DNA of 64,000 nt from an uncultured Ruminococcus sp. (GTDB taxonomy: Bacteria > Bacillota > Clostridia > Oscillospirales > Ruminococcaceae): positions 228,406 through 292,405 of the forward strand of contig NZ_CAMYUE010000003.1 in the NCBI RefSeq assembly GCF_947301925.1, in the 5' to 3' direction. Shown here piece after piece: positions 25,965 to 34,276 of this stretch (position 1 is its first letter; each line of letters begins with the position of its first letter). A program made the translations under genes and the position numbers. The notes below the pieces were generated by a model. That model saw only the letters and a program-made list of their open reading frames with translations, was not told the DNA's origin and searched no databases.

Positions 25965-27596
25965 TTATGAGTATATTTCGGCAAAATCGTTCACCTTTGT
26001 GCCAAGATCGGTTATATAGTCCGCAGTGAGCACATCGCTGAAGCCGCATTCCGAAAGCGCCTGACGGAAAGTGAATTCTCCCGAGTTGCAGGATATCCTT
26101 GCCATTTTCTCATAGCGCTCCAGAGCCTTGTCGGGAGCGTTGAAGGCGTCCTCAAAGAGGTCGAAGGTCGCCAGCGCCGAGGTGGCGTAGCTTATATAGT
26201 ATCCCGGGCTCTCAAAGATGTGGGATATCATATACAGGTGATAGTCGCCCACATAGTAGCTGAAAATGTCGTTGAACATATCCACCATTTCCTGCGGCGT
26301 CAGGTCGTCCTTTCCCTTGACGGCACGGTATTCAAATTCGCCCACAAGGTAGCCGCTTATGACGGAATCCAGCAGGTCTATTACCTGTTCAAGCTTCATG
26401 GCATCGCTGCTGTCTCCGTACAGCTCGTCGTAGAACTGTGTGAAGATGAGCTCAAGTCCCTGGGACTGTATCTCCGCTATATCAAGGTTATTGCGTGAAA
26501 GGTAGGTCGGAGTGTCATCGTAGAAGGTAGCGTGGAAGTGTCCGAACTCATGTATAGCCGTGGGGAGCAGCTGATCGTCGTCCATATTGCCTATGAATAT
26601 GGTTGCACTGGATTCAAGGGGCAGCTCGTCGGTAAAGGCTCCTTCAAACGCAGCTTCATCATTGCATATGGTATAGAGCTTGTCATGGCAGATGAGCTCC
26701 GCACTTCTGCCCAGGTCATCGGAGAGCAGGGGAGCGTATTCACTTATGACCTTAAAGGGCTCAGTGTACTCCGTACCCGATGAAAAATATTCGTCCCAGT
26801 CGAGATTGTCGATATAAGCGTCTATGAGCTTGTCCATGGCGGGCATCAGCTCTGACTCTATTGAGTCTCCGAGAGCAAGTATCTCCTCGCCGCTGTAGTC
26901 CCTGTCGTACTGGGAGTACAGGCTTTCCGCGTCGTAGTCCTTCAGCAGGTCAATGAGTATCTCCGCGCATTTCAGATCCTTTTCATCGTCGCTGAGACTG
27001 TCGTCGGCAATGATATCGTAGTATTCGCTGCGCTCCTCGGAGATATCCCAAAAGCTGCTCTCCGATTCTGAGCGGACGGTATCAAGGTCATAGCTGAGAT
27101 CACCGTAGGATTCGATATCGTCTTCTGTGATAAGGGGCTCGAACAGCTCCTTGTATTCGCTCTGGAAGCCTCGTACAAAGCCGTAGGTCAGAAGGTCGGC
27201 TGCTACATACAGTACATTGTATACCTTGTTGTAGGCCTCCTCCGCCTCGTCCTCGGTGTAGTTGGAGTAGAACTCTATTTCCGCATAGGTATGAGCCTCG
27301 TATATCCTGTCATAGAGGTCAAGAAGGGCGTCGATGTCCTCCTTTACCGTCTCGCTGTTGGCAGTCTTGCAGATATCCTCCGTGAGAGTGTCCACGGCTG
27401 TCTCCACCTCGGAGAGATGGGGACATTCCGCATGACGGACGGGCTCAGAGCCGCCCTCCGCATAGGACTGGCCTATTTCCATTTCCTTTTCATAGTCCCT
27501 TTCCCTCGAGCTTCTGGGCACGTTATTGTCCGAGCAGGATATAAGCGAAAGGGTCACCGCACCTGCGGCGAGAAGGGCGATAAAACGGTGTTTCAT
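25965..27596 (-). CDS. Lipoprotein zinc metallopeptidase, M3/oligoendopeptidase-like
   Basis: 543 residues. Lipobox SLISC (Cys 21) gives an outside-facing lipoprotein. HEFGH at 349-353 is a gluzincin zinc site, with DIAEIQSQGLE (Glu 375/382) in the right place for the third ligand as in M3 peptidases. The YLSRNNLDIAEIQSQG region is family-like. Acidic overall, Tyr/Asp/Glu-rich N-terminal half. It would trim peptides outside the cell. It is at the 3' end of the riboflavin run, 16 nt after the HAD gene; co-transcription is possible, but a functional link is not evident. Confidence 0.8.
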   Translation of the reverse strand: MKHRFIALLAAGAVTLSLISCSDNNVPRSSRERDYEKEMEIGQSYAEGGSEPVRHAECPHLSEVETAVDTLTEDICKTANSETVKEDIDALLDLYDRIYEAHTYAEIEFYSNYTEDEAEEAYNKVYNVLYVAADLLTYGFVRGFQSEYKELFEPLITEDDIESYGDLSYDLDTVRSESESSFWDISEERSEYYDIIADDSLSDDEKDLKCAEILIDLLKDYDAESLYSQYDRDYSGEEILALGDSIESELMPAMDKLIDAYIDNLDWDEYFSSGTEYTEPFKVISEYAPLLSDDLGRSAELICHDKLYTICNDEAAFEGAFTDELPLESSATIFIGNMDDDQLLPTAIHEFGHFHATFYDDTPTYLSRNNLDIAEIQSQGLELIFTQFYDELYGDSSDAMKLEQVIDLLDSVISGYLVGEFEYRAVKGKDDLTPQEMVDMFNDIFSYYVGDYHLYMISHIFESPGYYISYATSALATFDLFEDAFNAPDKALERYEKMARISCNSGEFTFRQALSECGFSDVLTADYITDLGTKVNDFAEIYS

Positions 27597-27612
27597 ATAT
27601 TATCCTTTCTTT

Positions 27613-28269
27613 TCAGCGGCGCAGCTTTTCAACTGCGGAAGGGATATCGCGTATATCATCGACTATTATGTCTGCATCTGCCAGCTCGTCCCTGCTGCCG
27701 AAGCCGTAGCCGCAGCCTATGGACGGAAGACCGTTTTTCACGGCGGTCTCTATGTCGTGGAATCTGTCGCCTATGACGATATAGTCTCCCTCATGCTCGG
27801 GAGCTATCCTGCGGAATATCTCATACTTGGGGATAAAGTCATAGGCCTCGCAGCAGTAGAAGCAGTGGAAGAAGCGGTCAAGACGGAACACTCGTTTGTG
27901 GCGTTCAAGGTAATGGAAGCGGCAGTTGCTGAGGAATATGAGGGTATAGCCCTTAGCTCTCAGTTCGGAAAGCATATCCTCCGCGCCCTCATAGAGAGCG
28001 CCCTCGCCGCTGTCTACTCGCCTTGCCATATCCTCACCCAGCATTACCCTTGCCTTTTCGCGTATTACAGGATCGAGCTCAGGGTGGAACTGATTCCACA
28101 TATCCGTGGAGTTAAAGCCAAGCCAATGGCTTATCTCCTTGTCGGCGTACTCCCTGTCGGAGATATAGCCGTTATGGGAAAGCCACTTCATAGTGTCACG
28201 GAAGGCGGGAGCATAGGTGAGCATGGAGTTGTGTATGGTGCCGTCGTAGTCGAATATGAGGTTTGTCAT
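27613..28269 (-). CDS. HAD-superfamily phosphatase, candidate missing step of riboflavin synthesis
   Basis: 218 residues from ATG 28269, which shares a base with the ribH stop (TAATG); the longer frame reading into ribH is not the gene. HAD motifs: FDYDGTIHNS (I), FLSNC (II), a Lys in the FIPKYEIF block (III), IGDRFHDIETA (IV), with a helical cap between I and II. Tight coupling to ribH suggests it dephosphorylates 5-amino-6-(5-phosphoribitylamino)uracil, the one step without a gene in this operon. That is inference; a general phosphatase is also possible. Confidence 0.82.
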   Translation of the reverse strand: MTNLIFDYDGTIHNSMLTYAPAFRDTMKWLSHNGYISDREYADKEISHWLGFNSTDMWNQFHPELDPVIREKARVMLGEDMARRVDSGEGALYEGAEDMLSELRAKGYTLIFLSNCRFHYLERHKRVFRLDRFFHCFYCCEAYDFIPKYEIFRRIAPEHEGDYIVIGDRFHDIETAVKNGLPSIGCGYGFGSRDELADADIIVDDIRDIPSAVEKLRR

Positions 28270-28736
28270 TATGCCTCTATCTCTCTGATGAGGTTTATCA
28301 TCTCGATGGCGCCCTCGGCACACTCGCTGCCCTTGTTGCCTGCCTTGGAGCCTGCGCGTTCGATAGCCTGCTCGATATTCTCGGTGGTGATAACGCCGAA
28401 CATAACGGGGATATCGCTCTGGAGTGATACCTGTGCGATACCCTTGGCAGCCTCGTTGCATACAAGGTCATAGTGTGAGGTGCTGCCTCTTATGATAGCG
28501 CCGAGGCAGATAACAGCGTCATACTTGCCGGACTTCGCCATTTTGGAAGCGATGAGGGGGATCTCGAAAGCACCGGGCACCCATGCTATGTCTATGGCGC
28601 CGTCGCTGACGTCATGGCGCTTGAGCGTGTCTATAGCGCCGCCCAGCAGCTTTGATGTTATGAACTCGTTGAAACGGGCCACAACGATACCTACTCTTAT
28701 GTCCTTTGATACAAGCTTGCCTTCATATGTTTTCAT
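28269..28736 (-). CDS. ribH: 6,7-dimethyl-8-ribityllumazine synthase
   Basis: 155 residues. [54 protein letters not shown] and [17 protein letters not shown] are the lumazine-synthase fingerprints. It condenses the pyrimidine intermediate with 3,4-dihydroxy-2-butanone 4-phosphate (from RibBA) and forms icosahedral or pentameric particles in the cytosol. It is downstream of ribD-ribE-ribBA, separated from them by two membrane-protein genes. Confidence 0.96.
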   Translation of the reverse strand: MKTYEGKLVSKDIRVGIVVARFNEFITSKLLGGAIDTLKRHDVSDGAIDIAWVPGAFEIPLIASKMAKSGKYDAVICLGAIIRGSTSHYDLVCNEAAKGIAQVSLQSDIPVMFGVITTENIEQAIERAGSKAGNKGSECAEGAIEMINLIREIEA

Positions 28737-28754
28737 GATATTTCTCCTTTTATA

Positions 28755-29279
28755 TTATACTTGTCTGTTGCGTGTGTAATTATCATTCAGGAGCTTTTCA
28801 AGCTCCTCCTTCTTTTCGGTTATGTCGAATTTCTTCGGCATTATACCGTTGTTGAACCAGAGATTGAGGGTCTCGCCCGATATTAAATAGGTCACTTTTT
28901 TCTTCTGTTTCGCAAAGCCGAACCTGTCGGGGAGGTATACCCTCTGGGTAGTGATATAGGCAAATCTGCCCACGATGAAGTCCAGCACCACCACAACGGT
29001 GAGAATGAGGCCTGCAAGGAACAGGAGGCCGTAGCAGGTCATGTGGTAGGTGTCGTTCATGGTCCTTGCGCCGTTCCACTCAAGGAAGCCTATGAGTATC
29101 CATGCTGCCCATACGCAGGACCACCAGAGAGCGTCCTTCTTGCGTTTTCTTTTCAGCTTTATTGCAGTCTTTTTCTTCGATACCCTGTTTTTGAACACGA
29201 AATAGCCTGCAACTCCCCACAGGGATATGATCGTTACTATACAAAGAACGCATATTGAGATTATTTTCAGCTTTCCCAT
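28755..29279 (-). CDS. Membrane protein inside the riboflavin operon (three helices plus C-terminal beta domain)
   Basis: 174 residues. Hydrophobic segments near 5-27, 52-68 and 82-105 are followed by a cytosolic tail (ITTQRVYLPDRFGFAKQKKKVTYLISGETLNLWFNNGIMPKKFDITEKKEELEKLL), probably a small PH-like or DUF5673-like beta domain. AAGGAG precedes the ATG. The layout resembles the next upstream gene, and the two may be partners. No known riboflavin-pathway membrane protein (RibU, RibM, ImpX) matches it. Function unknown. Confidence 0.72.
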   Translation of the reverse strand: MGKLKIISICVLCIVTIISLWGVAGYFVFKNRVSKKKTAIKLKRKRKKDALWWSCVWAAWILIGFLEWNGARTMNDTYHMTCYGLLFLAGLILTVVVVLDFIVGRFAYITTQRVYLPDRFGFAKQKKKVTYLISGETLNLWFNNGIMPKKFDITEKKEELEKLLNDNYTRNRQV

Positions 29280-29291
29280 GTGATATACTCC

Positions 29292-29780
29292 TTATTTTGT
29301 CAGCGGATTTTCATAGCCGTGCTTGCCGTACCAGTCAGCCAGCATTTTTACTGTCTTCATCTTCTTTATGCCCAGATGGAACACGGCGGGCTTGTCGGCG
29401 CCCTTGCGGTAGAGCTTCAGGCATTCGCCCAGCTTGTCCTTGGCAAACTCATAGCTGTATTCCTCACGGGGCAGGAGCTTGCAGCCCAGAGGACCTGCGC
29501 TTATGACGCCCTGAGGGGACAGGGGGACGAACAGTCCGAATATGGAAAGTATCATTGCTCCCAGGAGAATGGCCCAGGGAACACGGAAGCCCCTGTTGAA
29601 CACCAGCAGGGCAATATCTGCCGCAATGGCAATAACATATAGCAGCAGGGTGGGAAGGTTCATGACGAAGGACTTTTCCTTCACTTTAACGATGCCGCGG
29701 AGCAGGTTGATATCGGTCATAAGAATGACGAGAGTGCCGAGAGAAAGAACTATGGTTGCAAAATACCACCAGATACTCAT
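29292..29780 (-). CDS. Second membrane protein inside the riboflavin operon
   Basis: 162 residues with hydrophobic helices near 4-22, 42-60 and 69-86, then a C-terminal soluble domain (SAGPLGCKLLPREEYSYEFAKDKLGECLKLYRKGADKPAVFHLGIKKMKTVKMLADWYGKHGYE). The design matches its neighbour at 28755: helices first, then a short domain with a KK..V/M..LL end. 11 nt follow to the ribBA stop side. Not a recognised transporter. Confidence 0.72.
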   Translation of the reverse strand: MSIWWYFATIVLSLGTLVILMTDINLLRGIVKVKEKSFVMNLPTLLLYVIAIAADIALLVFNRGFRVPWAILLGAMILSIFGLFVPLSPQGVISAGPLGCKLLPREEYSYEFAKDKLGECLKLYRKGADKPAVFHLGIKKMKTVKMLADWYGKHGYENPLTK

Positions 29781-29791
29781 AATATATCACC

Positions 29792-30991
29792 TCAATAATC
29801 AAGTATATGTCCCATCTTGTCGCGCTTTGTTTTAAGATAGAACAGGTCGTAGGCGGTAGCGTCCACCTGTATGGGTACACGCTCCTTTATTTCCAGTCCG
29901 AAGCCGCTGAGTCCGTAGACCTTTTCGGGGTTGTTGGTCAGCAGGCGCAGAGTCTTGCAGCCGAGATCGCGGAGGATCTGTGCGCCGATGTAGTATTCGC
30001 GCATATCCCCGGGGAAGCCCAGAGCAAGATTTGCTTCAAGGGTATCCATGCCCTTGTCCTGGAGCTCGTAGGCGCGGAGCTTGTTGATAAGGCCGATCCC
30101 TCGTCCTTCCTGCCTCATATAGAGGAGTATGCCGCGGCCTTCCTTTTCGATCTGGGACATGGCCGCCGCAAACTGCTGTCCGCAGTCGCATTTCAGCGAG
30201 CCGAAGGCGTCTCCTGTGAGGCACTCGGAGTGTACGCGGCAGAGTATATCCTGTCCGTCGCCTATATCTCCCTTTACCAGCGCCACATGGTGCTCACCGT
30301 TGAGCTTGTTGACGTAGCCGAGAGCCCTGAATTCGCCGTATTTGGTGGGAAGCTTGGTGTTGGCCACGCACTCCACAAGGTCATCGTGGACCTTTCTGTA
30401 CTCCTTCAGCGCCTGTATGGTGATGAACTTCATGCCCCATTCCACAGCCTTTTCCTGAAGCTCGGCAGCTCTCATCATAGTGCCGTCGTCACGCATTATC
30501 TCACAGCAAAGGCCGCATTCCTCCAGCCCTGCGATACGCATGAGATCAACAGTAGCTTCGGTATGTCCCTCCCGTTCGAGAACGCCGTTCTTCCTTGCCA
30601 TAAGGGGGAACATATGCCCGGGCTTGCGGAAATCGTCGGGCTTGGCGTCGGGAGATACGCACATTCTTGCGGTATAGCCTCTCTCCGCCGCGGATATGCC
30701 CGTAGTGGTGTCCACATGGTCTATGGATACCGTAAAGGCGGTGCAGTGATTGTCGGTGTTGTAGTCCACCATCTGGTGAAGGTGGAGTTTGTCACATAGG
30801 GCGGCACTCATGGGCATACAAATGAGACCCTTTGCGTGAGCTGCCATGAAGTTTACATTTTCGGTCGTTGCGAACTGAGCAGCGCATATCATATCGCCCT
30901 CGTTCTCGCGGTCCTCGTCGTCGGTGACGAGGATTATCTCGCCGTTTCGGAGAGCCTCGCAGGCCTCCTCGACAGTGCTGTACTGAAACAT
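29792..30991 (-). CDS. ribBA: Bifunctional DHBP synthase / GTP cyclohydrolase II
   Basis: 399 residues. N-terminal RibB domain: [28 protein letters not shown]-type [24 protein letters not shown]-terminal RibA domain: the zinc ligands [15 protein letters not shown] and [35 protein letters not shown]. It supplies both starting halves of riboflavin, from ribulose 5-phosphate and GTP. AAGGAG precedes the ATG. Confidence 0.97.
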   Translation of the reverse strand: MFQYSTVEEACEALRNGEIILVTDDEDRENEGDMICAAQFATTENVNFMAAHAKGLICMPMSAALCDKLHLHQMVDYNTDNHCTAFTVSIDHVDTTTGISAAERGYTARMCVSPDAKPDDFRKPGHMFPLMARKNGVLEREGHTEATVDLMRIAGLEECGLCCEIMRDDGTMMRAAELQEKAVEWGMKFITIQALKEYRKVHDDLVECVANTKLPTKYGEFRALGYVNKLNGEHHVALVKGDIGDGQDILCRVHSECLTGDAFGSLKCDCGQQFAAAMSQIEKEGRGILLYMRQEGRGIGLINKLRAYELQDKGMDTLEANLALGFPGDMREYYIGAQILRDLGCKTLRLLTNNPEKVYGLSGFGLEIKERVPIQVDATAYDLFYLKTKRDKMGHILDY

Positions 30992-31019
30992 TAATTATTC
31001 TCCTTGCTGATAGTATAAT

Positions 31020-31667
31020 TTATATAAAGCCGTGCTTTGCCAGCATCTCCATGCTGAGACTGCTCTGAGGAGCAGCTTCCGCAGGCTTCATGAGCTTTTC
31101 CACATACTTGCCGATGATATCGTTTTCAAGATTTACCGTATCGCCGACCTTTTTCGCGGAAAGTATGGTCTGCGAAGCGGTGTGTGGGATAATGGACACG
31201 CTGAATGAGCCTTCCGCAACTGCCGCCACCGTAAGGCTTATGCCGTCAATGACAATGGAGCCCTTTTCCACGATGTACCGCAGCAGATGAGGAGCTGCGC
31301 TCACTGTGTACCACACGGCGATGCCGTCGTTTCTGATATTGGTTATGGTGCCTGTGCCGTCGATATGCCCGGAGACGATATGTCCGCCGAAGCGTCCGCC
31401 CGCAGCCATAGCCCTTTCCAGGTTTACGGGACTGCCCGCTGTAAGGCTGCCCAGAGACGAGCGGCTGAGAGTCTCGTTCATGACGTCTGCGCGGAACACT
31501 CCGCCGCCGAAGTCCGTGACCGTAAGGCATACTCCGTTTACGGCTATGCTGTCTCCGAGATGAACGTCCTCCAGCACCTTTTTTGCCTGTATCTCAATGA
31601 ATGAGGAGCTGCCCGACCGCTGTATGCGGCTGACTCTGCCAACCTCCTCGATTATTCCCGTGAACAT
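31020..31667 (-). CDS. ribE: Riboflavin synthase, alpha subunit
   Basis: 215 residues. Starts MFTGIIEEVGRVSRI and has the internal duplication typical of the family: GDSIAVNGVCLTV in the first half and GSIVIDGISLTV in the second. MNETLSRSSLG and GGHIVSGHIDGTG line the active site. It dismutates two lumazines to riboflavin. Its ATG overlaps the ribD stop by one base (TAATG). Confidence 0.97.
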   Translation of the reverse strand: MFTGIIEEVGRVSRIQRSGSSSFIEIQAKKVLEDVHLGDSIAVNGVCLTVTDFGGGVFRADVMNETLSRSSLGSLTAGSPVNLERAMAAGGRFGGHIVSGHIDGTGTITNIRNDGIAVWYTVSAAPHLLRYIVEKGSIVIDGISLTVAAVAEGSFSVSIIPHTASQTILSAKKVGDTVNLENDIIGKYVEKLMKPAEAAPQSSLSMEMLAKHGFI

Positions 31668-32788
31668 TACTTATAGACCACCTTTCCTTCGATCAGGATA
31701 TCTGTGCCTATACGCTGTATTTTCGTATTTTCTATCATGTAGGCATTGTCTGGGGTTTTTACTCCCGTACCCTCGACAGGCGTTTTTGCGTTACGTCCGC
31801 CGAATATCTTCGGGGCGATGTAGGCTTTTACCTTGGTGACCAGTTCGTGGCGGAACAGATCCTCGATAAGTTCTCCTCCGCCCTCTACAAGTATGCTGTC
31901 TATCTTTTTTTCTGACAGTTTCCTTACTAAAGTATACAGATCTACACGGCTGGGGTTAGGCACGGTCGATATTATCGTGCAGCCCATTTCTTCGAGGATA
32001 TGCCTTTTTTCACGTTTTTCGCGGTCATAGCCCTTGTTGCAGCTGGTCATAGCGATTATAGTCGGAACGTCTTTTGCAGTCTGTACTATCTTGCTTTCAA
32101 GAGGTATCCTGAGATTTGAGTCGCATATTATCCTTATTGGGTTTCTGCCGTTTTCAAGGCGGCAGGTGAGCAGGGGATCGTCCGCAAGAACAGTGCCTAT
32201 ACCCACCATTATGGCGGAGTGCCTCAGCCTTTCGCGCTGTACGTCAAGTCTTGCTTCTTCTCCCGTTATCCATTTGGACTCGCCTGTGCAGGTCGCTATC
32301 TTGCCGTCCAGTGTCATTGCGTATTTTACTGTAATAAACGGCCATGCTTTAGTGATATAGTGGAAGAATATCTCGTTGAGGGCGTCGCATTCCTCTTGGA
32401 GTATGCCCTCGATGACCTCTATGCCGTGCTCGCGGAGTATCTTCACTCCCTTGCCCGCCACAAGGGGATTGGGGTCGGCAGAGCCGATAAACACCCGCTT
32501 TATGCCGTGGGCTATGACAGCGTCGGTGCAGGGAGGCTGCTTGCCGTGGTGGCAGCAGGGCTCCAGAGTTACATACATATCCGCACCTGTACAGTCTATG
32601 CCCTTTTCGTCGCAGTATGCAAAGGCGGAGCGCTCTGCGTGGAGGTCTCCGTATTTTTTGTGATAGCCGCTGCCTATTATCTGTCCGCCGCGGACGATGA
32701 CAGCTCCCACCATGGGGTTGGGCGATGTGAAGCCCATACCCTTTTTGGCAAGCTCGAGAGCCTCGCACATAAATTCTTCGTTAGTCAT
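31667..32788 (-). CDS. ribD: Bifunctional pyrimidine deaminase/reductase RibD
   Basis: 373 residues. Deaminase domain: HAER, then PCCHHGKQPPCTDAVI zinc motif. Reductase domain: KYAMTLDGKIATCTGESKWITGEEAR and ILVEGGGELIEDLF for NADPH binding. First gene of the riboflavin operon. The ATG at 32788 has GGAG 5 nt upstream. The 5' leader holds the FMN riboswitch. Confidence 0.97.
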   Translation of the reverse strand: MTNEEFMCEALELAKKGMGFTSPNPMVGAVIVRGGQIIGSGYHKKYGDLHAERSAFAYCDEKGIDCTGADMYVTLEPCCHHGKQPPCTDAVIAHGIKRVFIGSADPNPLVAGKGVKILREHGIEVIEGILQEECDALNEIFFHYITKAWPFITVKYAMTLDGKIATCTGESKWITGEEARLDVQRERLRHSAIMVGIGTVLADDPLLTCRLENGRNPIRIICDSNLRIPLESKIVQTAKDVPTIIAMTSCNKGYDREKREKRHILEEMGCTIISTVPNPSRVDLYTLVRKLSEKKIDSILVEGGGELIEDLFRHELVTKVKAYIAPKIFGGRNAKTPVEGTGVKTPDNAYMIENTKIQRIGTDILIEGKVVYK

Positions 32789-32856
32789 TGTTTCTCCATA
32801 GGATTATTTTGGTAGGGAACGCCGCTCCCGGCATTCCGGGTGTTCATGTAAATAGA

Positions 32857-32878
32857 AAAAGCCCCGTGATTCGGGGCA
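32857..32878 (-). terminator. Riboswitch-controlled terminator before ribD
   Basis: On the rib mRNA GCCCCG-AATCA-CGGGGC (32862-32878) is followed by a U-run. Its 5' arm CCCCGAA is complementary to TTCGGGG, the 5' strand of riboswitch stem P1, so P1 and an antiterminator are mutually exclusive. Confidence 0.85.
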
Positions 32879-32909
32879 TAAACTCTTATACTGCACTCAG
32901 CGTGCGGTT

Positions 32910-33018
32910 TATCTTCTTTCATCCGGACTTTACCGTCGGCTTCGGAATCACACCGAATCAACCCAAAGGCTCGCAGGCTATAACTGCCGGTCAGGACTTT
33001 CACCTAACCCCGAAGATA
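32910..33018 (-). ncRNA. FMN (RFN) riboswitch of the riboflavin operon
   Basis: The minus strand carries all RFN signature blocks in order: P1 strand ATCTTCGGGG, GTGAAAGTCCTGACCGGC, AGCCTGCGAGCC, TTCGGTGTGATTCCGAAGCC, GACGGTAAAGTCCGGATG, and P1 closing GAAGAT. FMN binding should stabilise P1 and let the terminator at 32857 form, switching the operon off. Confidence 0.95.
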
Positions 33019-33035
33019 AAAAGTGGATATTCAGT

Positions 33036-33111
33036 TATTCTTCGGTAGCGTATGCCGGGAGCGGAGGCACTCCGCCTGCCGGTAGGGAATTACACCCTGC
33101 CCCGAAGATAT
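33036..33111 (-). ncRNA. Truncated second FMN-riboswitch-like element
   Basis: Just upstream of the full riboswitch the mRNA repeats its 5' part, ATCTTCGGGG-CAGGGTGTAATTCCCTACCGGC. It then has a different GC-rich hairpin (GCGGAG-TGC-CTCCGC) and a CCGAAGA that could close a P1-like stem. The domains carrying TGATTCCGAAGCC and AAAGTCCGGATG are missing. It is probably the remnant of a riboswitch duplication or a decoy for the terminator arm. Confidence 0.65.
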
Positions 33112-33235
33112 ATAAGATCCAAGACCTAAGATCTAAGATCTAAGATCTAAGAATTAAGACATGAGAATTGGTATATAAGAGTTTTATTCAGAACTATGCT
33201 TCTTAGTTCTTAGTTCTTAGCTCTTAGTTCTCAAC
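33112..33235 (-). repeat. Heptanucleotide repeat arms in the rib leader
   Basis: Plus strand has about five copies of a 7-mer (CTAAGAT and variants, 33120-33165) and, after a ~30-bp spacer, about five copies of TTCTTAG-like heptads (33200-33230). The two arrays are roughly complementary, so the transcribed leader could fold into a long imperfect hairpin. Not CRISPR: units are too short and without spacers. Confidence 0.7.
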
Positions 33236-33239
33236 TGTT

Positions 33240-33268
33240 ATTATATCACTGTGTTATACATTTGTCAA
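33240..33268 (-). promoter_or_regulatory. Promoter of the riboflavin operon
   Basis: Minus strand TTGACA (33263-33268), 17 nt, TATAAT (33240-33245): perfect consensus. The -35 lies 7 bp from the -35 of the divergent mrp promoter. Confidence 0.88.
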
Positions 33269-33275
33269 TATCCTA

Positions 33276-33304
33276 TTGACTAAATCTTAAAAAAGGGGTA
33301 TAAT
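33276..33304 (+). promoter_or_regulatory. Promoter of mrp
   Basis: TTGACT (33276-33281), 17 nt, TATAAT (33299-33304). The two divergent -35 boxes sit in a dyad GTCAAT-ATCCT-ATTGAC. Confidence 0.85.
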
Positions 33305-33334
33305 ATGTATATTACATCATAAGGAGTGTTTTTA

Positions 33335-34159
33335 ATGAGCGAATGTACACACGACTGCTCAAGCTGCGGAAGCGACTGCGGCAGCAGACAGGAGCCTCAG
33401 AGCCTTCTGGAGCAGCCCAACAAGATGAGCAGCATCGGCAAGGTCATCGGAGTTGTCAGCGGTAAGGGCGGAGTCGGCAAGACTCTCGTTTCATCCATGC
33501 TTGCAGTTTCGCTTCAGAGACTTGGCAAGAACGTGGGAATCATGGACGCAGATATCACAGGTCCTTCAATACCGAAGGCTTTCGGCGTTCATCAGAAGGC
33601 TGACGCCTGTGAATTCGGCATAATCCCTGCAAAGACCAAAATGGGTCTTGATATAATGTCTATCAATCTTCTCCTTGAGAACGAGTCCGATCCCGTTGTC
33701 TGGAGAGGCCCCGTTATCGCCGGAGTGGTAAAGCAGTTCTGGACAGATGTTATCTGGAAGGACATTGACTGTCTGGTAGTTGATATGCCTCCCGGAACAG
33801 GCGACGTTCCGCTGACAGTGTTCCAGTCCCTGCCCGTAGACGGTATCGTTATCGTAACATCACCGCAGGAGCTTGTATCCATGATAGTTGAGAAGGCCGT
33901 AAAGATGGCAAAGCTCATGAATATACCTATTCTCGGTATCATCGAGAATATGAGCTATTTTGAATGTCCCGACTGCGGCAAGCGCCACAGCATATACGGC
34001 GAGAGCCACATCGAGGAGATCGCTGCACAGTACGATATCCCCGTGCTTGCGAAGCTCCCCATTGATCCACAGCTTGCAAAGCTCTGCGATCAGGGCACTA
34101 TCGAGCTTTTCGAGGGCGAATGGCTCACAGAAGCTGCCGAGAAGATCATTTCGGAATAA
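33335..34159 (+). CDS. mrp: Mrp/NBP35-type Fe-S cluster carrier P-loop ATPase
   Basis: 274 residues from ATG 33335 (AAGGAG, spacing 8). The N-terminal MSECTHDCSSCGSDCGSR has four cysteines like the NBP35 subgroup. A deviant Walker A SGKGGVGKT follows near residue 45, then DADITGPSIPKAFG and DMPPGTGD. The C-terminal CPDCG provides the CxxC that bridges a 4Fe-4S cluster between subunits. It delivers Fe-S clusters to apo-enzymes in the cytosol. Single gene with its own terminator. Confidence 0.92.
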   Translation: MSECTHDCSSCGSDCGSRQEPQSLLEQPNKMSSIGKVIGVVSGKGGVGKTLVSSMLAVSLQRLGKNVGIMDADITGPSIPKAFGVHQKADACEFGIIPAKTKMGLDIMSINLLLENESDPVVWRGPVIAGVVKQFWTDVIWKDIDCLVVDMPPGTGDVPLTVFQSLPVDGIVIVTSPQELVSMIVEKAVKMAKLMNIPILGIIENMSYFECPDCGKRHSIYGESHIEEIAAQYDIPVLAKLPIDPQLAKLCDQGTIELFEGEWLTEAAEKIISE

Positions 34160-34165
34160 ATGCAG

Positions 34166-34192
34166 GGGACGCCTGTCCAGGCGTCCCTTTTT
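34166..34192 (+). terminator. Terminator after mrp
   Basis: GGGACGCCTG / CAGGCGTCCC with a 2-nt gap, then TTTTT. Confidence 0.85.
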
Positions 34193-34244
34193 GTGTTATG
34201 ATACAAGAAAAGGGAGGAATGATCCGCCCTTTAGTTTTTATATG

Positions 34245-34271
34245 AAAACGGGAGCCCGAGGGCGGGCTCCC
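34245..34271 (-). terminator. Terminator after mreB
   Basis: Minus strand GGGAGCCCG / CGGGCTCCC hairpin followed by a T-run. Confidence 0.8.
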
Positions 34272-34276
34272 CTACA

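Larger units (their letters stand above)
32823..33064. repeat. 13-bp inverted repeats flanking the FMN riboswitch
   Basis: CCGCTCCCGGCAT (32823-32835) and its exact reverse complement (33052-33064) enclose the riboswitch and its terminator. In the rib mRNA they could form a long-range stem competing with the local CCCGG-AATG-CCGGG hairpin near ribD. Confidence 0.6.

Noticed and set aside
29807..30799. 330-codon open frame on the plus strand opposite ribBA
   Set aside because: Shadow of the ribBA codon pattern; no ribosome site, no family resemblance, and ribBA itself is unmistakable.
33112..33235. Possible CRISPR array
   Set aside because: Repeat units are 7 nt without spacers and there are no cas genes in the window.
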